Part shown: one piece after another, positions 17,699-27,900 of the stretch | How the letters are laid out: each line of letters starts with the position of its first letter | Numbering within the stretch: position 1 is the first letter of the stretch | Assembly (NCBI GenBank): GCA_001275005.1 | Contig: JWZX01002173.1 | Span: 1-27,937, forward strand | Length of the DNA stretch: 27,937 bases | Reading direction: 5' to 3' | Origin: Chrysochromulina tobinii | Lineage: Eukaryota; Haptophyta; Prymnesiales; Chrysochromulinaceae | The notes under the pieces: model-generated | Databases searched by the model: none | Seen by the model: only the letters and a program-made list of their open reading frames with translations | Told to the model about the DNA's origin: nothing | Made by a program: the position numbers and the translations under genes

Positions 17699-17838
17699 AT
17701 ACCTTCGACCTGGGCGAAATCCAGGAGTCCAAACCAAGTCAAGTCAAGCAAGCTTCGGAGCCAGCGTCGGAGTTTCGCGCCTTCAGTCAGCGCGATCGTC
17801 TTTTGACGAAGCTCTTCGAGACATACTCGTTTAGCGTC
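17699..17838. promoter_or_regulatory. Compact divergent promoter, carrier / MFS transporter
   Basis: Only 140 bp separate the two ATGs. A CAAGTCAAGTCAAGCAAGC tract lies at about 17735-17753, the same pentamer as in the 13735-13876 promoter. Confidence 0.45.
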
Positions 17839-19716
17839 ATGGTCGGAATTGTTCTCGTACTGACCGCAGGCGTCACGGGCTACCTTTCTCAACATGTCAG
17901 AGCGTGCACCCTCCCTAACCATGCGCGCCTTCCATCATCGCGAGCCATCGTGCCACCACGACTGGCTGCCGCCAAGGCCACCGAAAAGGAAGTGCCGATG
18001 CCGATGAGCACGATGGACCGCGACGGCACTTCCTTTTCGACGGGCACGCCCGGACCGCTCGTGCTCGATGGCACGACGAAGCTACAATTGGGAGTGTTGC
18101 TCTCGTGCTCGCTTCTCATTCAGATGGGCGTGGGCATGATCATCGTCGCACTTCCCATGTATGCCTCTGGTCTCGGACTGGGCGCGGGCGGCGTGGGCTT
18201 AATCATAGCGCTGCCGCAGCTCACGAAGCTGCTGTTCAACTTGCCGCTGGGCTACTTCATCGACGTGGTCGGCCGGAAGCCGGCGCTCGTGCTCGGCAGC
18301 CTGCTCGATGCCATCGGCCAGTACGGCACTGCCGTTGCAAGCGGGCTCCGGCAGCTTGCGCTGCCGCGCCTGCTCATCGGCGTCGGTTCGGCGAGCTCCG
18401 CGTGCTCGACGCAGGCGTACACGCTGGACGTGGTGGGAAAGTTCCCACAGCATTCGGGCCGGCTGCTCGGCCTCATCCAGGCCGTCGGCTTCCTCGCATT
18501 CGCATTGGGGCCCGAGCTGGGCGGCAGGTACGTTGATTGCCACCGATGACCTGCCTTGCATGCAAGTGCTCACCACAGCGCCGAGCTGGGCGGCAGGCTT
18601 TTGCGTCGGTATGGTGACCCAACGATGCCCTTCAAGGTGTTGGCGGCGGTTCTCTTGCTCACCACGCCGCTCAAGATGCTTCTCCCAGAGACGCGCGGCG
18701 GCGGCGGCAACGTCGGCGTCGTCGGCGCCGTCGGCGGCATCCAGTCGGAATACGGGCTGCAGACTGCGAAGGGCGTGGGTCTCGTCGGGTCCATGAAGGG
18801 GGCGATCGCGTCGTATCGGGCGCTTCTTGCGGACCGTCGGCAGGTGGCCCTCCTCGCGATGAAGCTTTCGTTCTTCTGCGGGCTCTCGCTCATCCTGACC
18901 ATCGTGCGCTCTCCGACTGAGTGCCACTGAAAGGCCGCGGATGGCCACTGATTGAAACTGATTGTCTTCGCCCTCGTGCATCCTCACGGCCAAGGGCCAC
19001 TCCAAGTGCCTCATTACCTTATTACTCAATCATTACTCCTTCATCACGGCGAAGGGCCTCTCCAAGTGCCTCAACGCGCGCTACCCCGAGCGCCATTGCC
19101 TCTGACACTGGCCCGTGCACGTGATGCTGACAGGTGCCGCTCCACGCGAGCGCGGCGTGGGGAGCGGATGCAGCCGACCTCGGCCGCCTGTACTCCTTCG
19201 TGACTTTCCTGTCGCTCTTCGCCTCGCCGCTCGCCGGTATGCTCGGCCTCATTGCATTCTGAGCGCCTCCTCATTGCATGCGAAGTGCGTTCCCTCCGTG
19301 CATGCTGAGTGCCTCCCTAATTGCATGCAGGTGTGCTCGCCGACCGCTTCGGGCGCGCCCGGCTTGCAATGGTCGGATCGCTCACCTCAGCGCTTGGGGT
19401 CGCTTGCATGCCGTTTGCGACGACTCGGCTACGCTACTTTGTGCTGCGGGCGCTTTGGGCTGTTGGCGAAGCACTGCTGATCACAGCCTACACGGCGCTT
19501 GCGCTCGACGTGACGCCACGCGAGCAGCGGGGGGCGCGCGCGTCCCTCGACAACCAGGTGGGTGACGTGGCCCTTCTCTTCCTGCCGGTGCTCTTCGGGC
19601 TCCTCGGATCGGTCTCGCATCGTGCCGCCTTCTGGCTGGCCGCCGCCCTGATGCTGTTGTGCAACGGCGCCTTCGCCGTGCTCATGCGACCCGGCACGAG
19701 CGCGGCCGAGGCGTAG
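17839..19716 (+). CDS. Major facilitator superfamily transporter
   Basis: Exons: 17839-18527, 18597-18903, 19134-19236 and 19331-19716. The lengths 689, 307, 103 and 386 join in frame to 494 residues. The protein begins with a hydrophobic leader (MVGIVLVLTAGVTGYLSQ) and a basic Ser/Ala-rich stretch, which suggests a signal plus transit peptide and so possibly a plastid envelope, by inference. Then come about twelve membrane segments with the MFS signature GYFIDVVGRKPALVLG between helices 2 and 3 and its second-half equivalent GVLADRFGRARLAMVG, formed exactly across the third intron. A Gly-rich cytoplasmic loop (RGGGGNVGVVGAVGG) separates the halves. It resembles drug/metabolite efflux MFS proteins; substrate unknown. 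All three introns show junction copies. Confidence 0.85.
18528..18596 (+). other. Intron 1 of the MFS gene (69 bp) with exact exon-end copy
   Basis: CCGAGCTGGGCGGCAG occurs at 18512-18527 (exon end) and again at 18581-18596 (intron end). The interior holds GTTGATTGCC and TGCATGCAAGTGCTCACCAC then AGCGC. The length is a multiple of three. Confidence 0.88.
18904..19133 (+). other. Intron 2 of the MFS gene (230 bp)
   Basis: Intron start GTGCGCTCTCC against exon start GTGCCGCTCC. The interior has CTGATTG words and a doubled GGCCACTCCAAGTGCCTCA / GGCCTCTCCAAGTGCCTCA block. Branch-like CTGACAG lies at the acceptor. Confidence 0.8.
19237..19330 (+). other. Intron 3 of the MFS gene (94 bp)
   Basis: Intron start GTATGCTCGGCC against exon start GTGTGCTCGCCG. 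The interior CTGAGTGCCTCCCTAATTGC followed by ATGC also occurs, with C for A, in filamin intron 6. Confidence 0.82.
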
Positions 19717-20120
19717 GCGAAGGCTGTCGGTGCGTCGGTTTCGGTTTGTTGTTACTGTTGTTGTTGATTTTCATCAGAACAAGCCACCATACCGTATTGA
19801 AGGAGTGTGGTGTGCGTGTGGGGGAATGGCTCGAGACTACAGACTCACGCGGCCACGATCTCGGCGTCCGACATGCAATTGCCGACATGCGCCGTGAGGA
19901 GCTGCTCCGCCCCTTGAAGCACGTTCGGTTTCTGTTTTCTTGCATTTATGTTAACATGTACGGCGCTCGGTGGGTGCAGGGTGGTTGCGAGTTGTTATTT
20001 GGAGGTGACGCGTAGACTTCACTTGTCTTAACTTCATTGGCGAAATTCCGCAGCGCGCGCCGCGGCCGCGGTCCCCGAGAGCCGAGTGTGAGTCCCTTGG
20101 TTGCGGTGGGCGCTCATTTG
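19717..20120. other. Intergenic region, MFS to glycosyltransferase
   Basis: Downstream flank of the MFS gene (T/G-rich at 19740-19780) and upstream flank of the next gene. The frame of the next gene stays open back to about 20037 without an ATG, so a short upstream exon is possible. Otherwise nothing recognisable. Confidence 0.35.
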
Positions 20121-21677
20121 ATGGGGCAACTGCAAAGCCAACCCGATCCCCACGCGGTGACGGATCCCGGAGCGCTGTGCGCGGCGACTGGTTGGGCCAT
20201 GCGCGCTATGTGCGTGTCTGCGCTGGTCGGCTCGAGCAGCAAGACGGATCCGTCGTTTAGTTACTGGGCGAGGCGGCGATGGTTGCACCTGCCCTCATGC
20301 TGCTCGCCGGCTGCCCTAGATGCAGCTCTGACAGCTCTGCCGCATCGCTGGCTGCCCGACGGAGAAGAGAGCGAAGCCTGCCATGACGGGAGAAAAAGCT
20401 GGCCGGAAGTGTGTGGATGCCACGCCGAGCACCGAGCACGAGGTCAGCGCTACGCACTGGCAGAGCTTTGGAACTGCCTGGTAGATGCGCATGATCCGGC
20501 AGCCGCCTCCGCCGCGAGGTGGCCACAACGAGAAGGCAGCGACACGGTCCTCGTGGTCGCCTCCGCCTCACCCATCAGCGCAGTCAAGTTGCACCTTCTC
20601 CGCCGCCTCGTCAACACAAGCTCGGTACCCGTCTACGTGTTCAACGACGAAGGCACGACCGACCAATCGAGGCTTCGGCGTGATGTGGCGGCCATCGAGG
20701 CAGCTGGCGCGCGCTACAAGGCGCAAGACCTGCCGCGGATTGAAGCAGCCTTTGGCGGGAACGGCCAGCTCGGCGACTTTGGCGGCCGCTCGCAGCGGTT
20801 ACGTCACCTGCCGTCCCTAATTTGGCTCGCGCATTCACACCACGTCAGATACGCGTGGGTGCTCGAGGACGACGTGTACGTGCGCAATACGGACGCCTTC
20901 CTGGCCTCGTACCAGGGCACCCATGATGATCTCATCGCCGCGAGGCACTCGAATGAACCGTCGGTCGAACGTACCGGTACCAATCGACTCGTCCACGCCC
21001 AACGCGACGCTGTCTCTCCTCCGATGGCCGTTGGCGGCGTGCTGATTCCGATCATGCGCTGGAGCCGCTCGTTTGCCCGATCGGCGCTCCGGACGGTGCG
21101 GCTCGAACAGTCCACTGATTGCCATCTGATTGCCATCTGATTGCCATCTGATTGCCTACGTCATCAGGTGCTGCTCGAAAAGTCCACGATCCATCACGAG
21201 ACCTTTTTCGCCTTCGTCGCGCATGCTTGGAACACAACGAGCGCCGTGCTGAGGTCGAAGGACGCCCGGTACCTGATCACGCAGGAGATCGGGCGAGATG
21301 CGTCCTCCACGCGGGAGATCGGGCGAGATGCATCCTCGTTTGCGCTCGAGCAGCTCGTGGATTGCCCAAGCATCTCGTTGGCGCACCCGGTCGTGTACGC
21401 TGCGCTCGAGGACATGCCGGCCACCGCGCGGACACCCGCGACGACGCGTCTCCCGTTGGGTTGCCTGCCCAACGGGGCGCCGTCGCGGGCGCCGTCCACG
21501 CCAACGCCGGAGCTCAACCCGCGTGTGGTGCCGACGCCCCTGGTCGAGGCAACAAGATTTGCGGTCCCACCGGCCAAAAGGAGGAGGAAAGCCTCGAAGG
21601 GTGCTCGGGGGGCAACTGATGGGGGCTCGGCTGCACTACAGCCGGCGTGCTACAGCGGCGGCTGTTCTCCGATCTAA
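20121..21677 (+). CDS. Putative GT-A-fold glycosyltransferase
   Basis: Exons 20121-21095 and 21168-21677 join in frame (ALRT|VLLEK) to 494 residues. The core reads DTVLVVASASPISAVKLHLL, RLVNTSSVPVYVFNDEGT, then SLIWLAHSHHVRYAWVLEDD and VYVRNTDAFLASY, the last giving a DxD-like ED-D-V-Y metal/nucleotide-sugar site after a Rossmann-like strand. A second half with STIHHETFFAFVAHAWN and ISLAHPVVYAAL fits an acceptor domain. The C-terminus is Pro/Thr-rich and ends with a basic AKRRRKASKG stretch. No signal anchor is visible from ATG 20121; the open frame extends to about 20037, so the true N-terminus may lie upstream. Sugar donor and acceptor unknown. It carries a 30-bp duplication (EIGRDASS twice) at about 21288-21345. 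Confidence 0.55.
21096..21167 (+). other. Glycosyltransferase-gene intron (72 bp) with junction copy
   Basis: Intron start GTGCGGCTCGAACAGTCCAC, exon start GTGCTGCTCGAAAAGTCCAC (18 of 20). Between them lie four CTGATTGCC-type units (CTGATTGCCAT three times, then CTGATTGCCTA) and TCATCAG. Confidence 0.9.
21288..21347 (+). repeat. 30-bp in-frame tandem duplication
   Basis: Two adjacent copies with GAGATCGGGCGAGATGC at the core, the second with one or two changes, encode EIGRDASS twice in glycosyltransferase exon 2. Confidence 0.8.
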
Positions 21678-21910
21678 AGAGCGGGGGTGTTGCGTTTTCA
21701 AGCTTTGCTTGTTTTGGGACACGGAAGCCTCATCACAAAAGCATCCCTGAGATTTCGCTTGTTTGCGGTCGGGAGTCGTGTCGGACACCGAAGGTCGCGG
21801 GTGTGTTAGAGTTCATAGACACGCATTCACATTCACACCAGGGTGGCCAAGTCACTTCACACAGACCTTTACGGCATGGCCCTGGCGCGAAATCGTGGGT
21901 GGACCCGGCC

Positions 21911-24900
21911 ATGCCGCAGTATAGCGCCCCGAAGCTAGGTCAAAACACGGCGCGCGGCATCCATGCACCGCACTCCACCGCCCCATCCATGCGCGACCAA
22001 CTCTCGGTGTGGCTGGCGGCCAATCGTTCGCGCCGATGCACTCTGATCGATGATCCCGTCGTCGGCGAGACCGCACTCCTCGTCGGCGAAACCGGAGTCA
22101 TCACCCTCAAGATGGCGGCTGGCAGCCACCACGAGCTGGGCTACCTCCGCGGCGCACCACAGCAGCCGTCCATGGTCTCGCACTTCTTGATCGAGGCGCT
22201 CGACTGCTATGACCTGAAGCGTGTGTGGAAGGGCGAGGTGGCCAAGACGCTGGACGACGTCATGGGCTCTCCGCGCGTCCGGCTGCCATGGGGCCCGGTG
22301 CTCGCAGCGGCGGAGTACCTCGTCACCGTGCGGCTCGGTGACCGCGTCATCGAGGGCAGCCCGCTGCGCGTGCGTGTCCGGGCAGCGCCGCGCACCGTGC
22401 CGTCCACCTCGTCGATTCACCTCGAGAGCGAGGCAGGAGCTCTCCTGCTCTCGAGACGGCTCGAGCCGTTGAAGGAGCCTGCCCGCCGCTGCCGCCGGTG
22501 CAGCTCGTCGCGGGCGAGGAGGGCCGATTCGTCCTCGCGCCGCGCGACGAGCACGGCAACTTGCGCGAGGACGCACACTCGGAAGACCAGTTCTACGTCA
22601 CCCTTCGGCTCGAGCCTCAGCAGGCAGCGGAGGGGGAGCCTCCGCTATACATGCCACCGCCCGTGGGCGCCTCGGCCTCGAGCGCGGCGCCGCCGCCGAG
22701 CATGCGCATTCGCGCCACGGGCGAAGGGCTCTCTCTCGTATCGTTCGTACGTCCGCAGGTGCGCGATGAGTGCAACACCGAATTTCTGCCTCATGAGTGC
22801 ACTTGATTGCCTCTCGAGTGCACTTGATCCTCTCGAGTGCACTTGATTGCCTCTCGAGTGCACTTGATTGCCTCTCGAGTGCACTTGATTGCCTCCCGAG
22901 TGCACTTGATTGCCTCCCGAGTGCACTTGATTGCCTCCCGAGTGCACTTGATTGCCTCTCGAGTGCACTTGATTGCCTCCCGAGTGCACTTGATTGCCTC
23001 TCGAGTGCACTTGATTGCCTCTCGAGAGCACTTGATTGCCTCTCGAGAGCACCTCTCCTCAGGCGGGAGTGTACCGGGCGAGGGCACACGGCATGCATGT
23101 GCTCACCACAGCGCCTCACCCCTCCTCAGGCGGGAGTGTACCGGGCGAGGGCATGGCTTCGCGGCGAGGCGACCCGGGGTGAGCTCGAATGGCATGTCGC
23201 TCCCGGCCTTGCCATCTGATTGCCATCTCATGAACCACCTGATTGCCGACTTCCTCAGGTGAGCTCGAATGGCATGTCACTCCCGGCCCGCTATGCATTC
23301 GGCGGTGCATCGCGGCGGGCACGGGGCTTCATCGTGCCGCTGCTGGGGCCACCGCCACATTTGAGATCATGGCGCGTGACGCGTGTGGGAATCTGCTCAC
23401 GAGCCAGCTGCCAGGGCATGGGGGCGGCGTCGGCGCCGGCATCGGAGCTAGCAGCGGCAGCGGCGGTGGCGGCGGCGGAAGCGGCGGTGGCGGCGGCGGA
23501 AGCGGCGGCGGCGGCGGAGGAGGAGGAGGAGGAGGAGGAGGAGGCGGCGACGGCGACGGCGTGAGCATGCGAGGACGCCCACGATGGCGCCTTCGGTTCG
23601 AGGCCCGCGGCGACATCGACGCGCACGAGATTGAGGGCGCGGCGCTGGTCGTGTCGGCAGAGGAGGCGACAAGTTCGATGATTGTGGTCGATGACGGCCG
23701 GGGGGTGTACCGGGTCGCCTATACCATGCCACGCTCCGGTCGCTACCTGCTGCACATTGAGCACCCGTCGGGTGCCGCGGTGCCCAACACGGCGCTCTCC
23801 TCCCCCAGCGCCCCTGCCGGTTTTTGCGCCTCTGCCGAGGGCCAGGCGATGGAGGGTGAGGCGATGGCAATGGAGCCGCTGATCGGCTCGCCGTATAGCG
23901 TGGAGGTGCTTCCCTCGATCGATGACCCCTCGTGCGTCGTTCTCGATCTCTTCTCGGGGCTCGAGCTCGCCCGGGACGGCGCGTCGACCTCCGCCTCCAC
24001 GCACGAGCCCGAGCCCGCCTCGCGTGCCCGGGACGGCGCGCGCTCCGCCGTGCTCGTCGCGGGTCATCCGGCAGAGCTCCGGCTGCGCATCGTCGGCCTC
24101 GAGCGCTCGGCAGACGCGGATGCGGAATTGTCGATCCTCAACCAGGTCTTGATTGCCGTTGATTGCCGTTGATTGCCGTTGATCGCCGTTGATCGCCGTT
24201 GATCGCCGTTGATTGTGCGGTCTGGCTCCTCTGATGCTCGTACGCGCCGTCGCGAGCGCCACTTGACCTCATCGATCGTCTCGAGCAGGTTCACGTCCAC
24301 ATCGGACGACGGCATCTTGGTGCCACTGATGACGTCTGATTGCATCTGATTGCATCCCTCATCAGGTTCATGTCCACATCGGGCGTCGGCATCTTGGTGC
24401 CACCGCTGCCGCCGCCGCCGCCGCCGCGCGCACGGCAGCGGCCTCGACGGCCGCGACCAAGGCGGCACGTGGAGAGGACATCGTTCGTGGGCCACAGGCG
24501 ACTGCCGTGGAAGGGACGCACGTCCTGAGCTGCGACGCGTCCGGCGGGCGTCTGCGTGTCAAGTTCTGCGCGTACCAGGTGTGTTGATTGTCCTTGATTG
24601 TCCTTGATTCCAGGCGTGCACGGCGGCGTGTGAGCTCCTTGATTGTCCTTGATTGTCCTTGATTGCCACTCATGGGCTTCGTCAACCCGATGTACCAGGC
24701 GTGCACGGCGGCGCGTGAGCCGATCACCTACGAGCTGAGCGTGCGGCTGAACGGGCGCGCTGTCTCGGGCTCCCCGGTGGCCTTCACCGTCGTGCCTGAG
24801 CAGACTGACCCTGCAAGCTGCCAGCTGGTGGGCGCGCTGCCGGCGCGTGAGGCATGGATGCGCATGGTGACGACGCTCACGACGGCGCCGAGTGCACGTG

Positions 24901-27900
24901 GCGGCGGGCCGGCGGCGACGGGCGAGAGGGCGTGGGCGCTCACGACGACGCGCACGGTGACGCCCACGACGGCGCTCGCCCCGAGTGCATCGGGTGGAGC
25001 GCAGAGTGACGTCGTGCTGGGCGCGCCGAGTTGGGCGGCTTCGGCGGCGCCGCCGTTGCAGGCACTGCTGGCGGCAGCGCCGTGTCGAGCGGTTTCAGCG
25101 GCGGCGTCGGTGCCGAAGGGGACCTTTTTGGCGGCGGCGGGCACGTGGGAGGAGGTGATCGGTCCGGGCACGTCTCCTATGGTCGTGATCACGCCGGAAG
25201 GGACGTTGATCTCGCGGCACGAGGTCGATGTCGAGGCGGGTGCGTCGGCACTGCTCTGGCTGCTCGCCCGCGACCGGTACGGCAATGTGCGCAAGGCGGG
25301 CGGAGATGACTTCAAAGTGCACCTGGCGCCTGTCTCGTTGTCGGCAGGTGCGATCTCCCTTGATGACCCTTGATTACCCATGATCACCCTTGATTAAACT
25401 TTATTACCCTTGATTACCCAGGAGTTGTGGGCAGGTGCGATCTCCCTTGATGACCCTTGATTCTCACTGAGGACCCGCTGATGACTCTCTCTAATGACCC
25501 TCTCTCGTGGCGCCTGTCTCACTGTCAGCAGGGAAACTAGCGTGTGCCCAAGACGGCGTCTCACTGTCAGCAGGGAAACTAGCGTGTGCCCAAGACGGCG
25601 TCTCACCGTCAGCAGGGAAACTAGCGTGTGCCCAAGACGGCGTCTCACCGTCAGCAGGGAAACTAGCAGAGGGCGCCGAGGGAGTCGGATCTTTGGACGA
25701 GAGCGAGTACTACGAGGCGTGCGGGCTTGCGGCGTTCGGTATGAATGAGCAGCCGTGCACCGTCGTGGACCGTCGCGATGGCTCGTACGCCGTCCGATTC
25801 GTGCGCCAGCATGCGGGCCTCTACCAGGCGAGTGCATGCTGATTGCCTCTGAGTGCCTCCCTCATTGCATGCGGGCCTCTACCAGGCGAGTGCATGCTGA
25901 TTGCCTCTGAGTGCCTCCCTCATTGCATGCGGGCCTCTACCAGGCGAGTGCATGCTGATTGCCTCTGAGTGCCTCCCTCATTGCATGCGGGCCTCTACCA
26001 GGCGAGTGCATGCTGATTGCCGCTGATTTGCATGCTGAGTGCGACTGATTGCTTGCCTCCTCAGGCGCGTGCGTGGATCAAGGGCCACCCCGTCGCTGGT
26101 CGGCTGCTGTGCCGCGTGCGCGCGGGGCCGCTGTGCGTGGGCGCCTGCCGCGTGCTTGGCGACGGTCTGCGCGTCGCCATCAGCGGTCGGCCAGCAACCT
26201 TCCTAATCGAGGCGAGGGACCGTTTCGGCAACTTGGCCGCGGACGTGAGCGTGAGCGAGCACCGGACTTGGCGTCTGCGGGTGCAGCCGCGGGTCGCGGA
26301 GGTAGGAGAGCCCGTCTATGCTGTCGACGCCGATCCCGGAGACCTGCGAGAGTTGCTCCATGCGGCGGATGAGGGCGGAGGCGAGCGTGACGTGTCGCGT
26401 CGTGGCGGGCGGGCGTTATGAGCTGAGCTACACGGTGCGCCGTTCGGGGGAGTACAACCTCTCGGTCGAGCTCGGCGGTGCCCGGGACGGCGCGTCCGCC
26501 TCGGCGTTCGTGCTGCCCGGCGTGTATGCGCTCACGGTGCTGCCGAGCGGGAGCGATCCCCTCGGGTGGAAGGTTGAGGTGGTGGGCAGCGATCGCGACG
26601 GCTGGTTGCGCGCGGGGCACGGCGCACCCCCAGAACGAGAGACGGCGCTCCGTGCGGCGCTCAGTACGGCGCTCGTCCCCGCGGGCGAGCGGGGGGCGCT
26701 CAGTACGGCACTCGGCACCGCGGGCAAGCCTCTACGGGTGGAGCTTCGTCCGAAGCGGCCGTTTGGAGCGGCCACAGCGAGCCCGGCGTACTATCGAGAC
26801 ATCCTGGCGACCGTCCGTGTCACCGTGGAGCTCGATGAGGGCGAGATCGACGAGATTGACGAAATTGACGAGGCCGTCGGAGCCCCTTCGAAGCCCTCCG
26901 AGCCCTCAATTAGCTCAATTACCTCAACGACCTCAATTGACGAGGCCGTCGGAGCCCCTTCGAAGCCCTCCGAGCCCTCGCCACCGGCGGAGGCAGCCCT
27001 CCGCCGGCTCAGCGTACCGGTCGAGCCGACGACGACAAAGGATGGCTTCGTCAGCTTCGTCGCACACATCGTGGCCAATCGCGCGGCGACCTATCGGCTG
27101 CGGGTGAGCGTCGGCGGTACGCCCGTGCCTCCCTCCCCCCTCCGTCTCACAATCCTGCATGCGCCGCCCTGCGCGGCGGCGTGCCACGTGGTGCCATTGG
27201 GGCGCGCGAATGCGGACGGCACGTTGCGCACGGATGGACACTTGCTCGCGGGCGTGCGCGGCTACGTCTTGTTGCGCATGCACGACGCGTTTGGAAACCC
27301 CGTGCGCTCGGATACGGCCGCGGCCCGTCGCGTGCTGCAGCGCGGAGGCGAGATCCCTTCCAAGCTGGTGCATGCGGCGCGGGTGGCCCTGGTGCCTCAG
27401 AGGACGCCGGTGCCTCAGAGGACACTGGAAGTCGAGGCGGAGGCGGAGGCGGAGGCGGAGGCGGAGGCGGAGGCGGAGGCGGAGGCGGAGTCGGAGGCGG
27501 AGGCGGAGGCGGTCGAATGCAGCCTCGCGCCACATGAGGATGGCTCGTCCATTTTAGGATGCTTCCTCACGTCCCGAGCCGCCACATACGCCGTGCATGC
27601 ATGGATCGCTGGTGAGCCCGTTGGCACGGCGGCAGAGCGGCCGATGGCGTCCGCTTCGTCACTGACCGGTGCTTCGTCACTCACCGGTACAGCGGGTCGG
27701 AAGGACGCAAGGGTGCTGTGCGAGGTGCGACCTGGTCCAATCTGCGTTGCGAGATGCACGATCTCGGGCGATGGCTCGCACCTCGCCATAGCTGGGCAGC
27801 GCACCACGTTCTTCATCGAGCCTCGCGACGCCTTGGGAAATCTCCTCCTCCCGAGCTCCCGACGCGGCGGCGGCGGTGGCGGCGGCGGCGGCGGTGGCGG

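Noticed and set aside
22802-23051. CRISPR-like array
   Set aside because: The 21-bp units abut without spacers, vary in sequence, and lie in an intron of a eukaryotic gene.
22598-23219. Long open frames on both strands across 22598-23219
   Set aside because: They are translations of a 21-bp tandem array, whose unit length is a multiple of three, and show no protein character beyond the repeat.
23291-24262. A 323-residue minus-strand frame
   Set aside because: It is antisense to filamin exon 3; the poly-Ala/Ser part comes from the glycine codons on the other strand.
24289-24330. An extra coding exon between 24289 and 24330 of the filamin gene
   Set aside because: It is a diverged copy of the next exon start. 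Joining 24145 directly to 24366 keeps frame and filamin strand order; using both copies does not.
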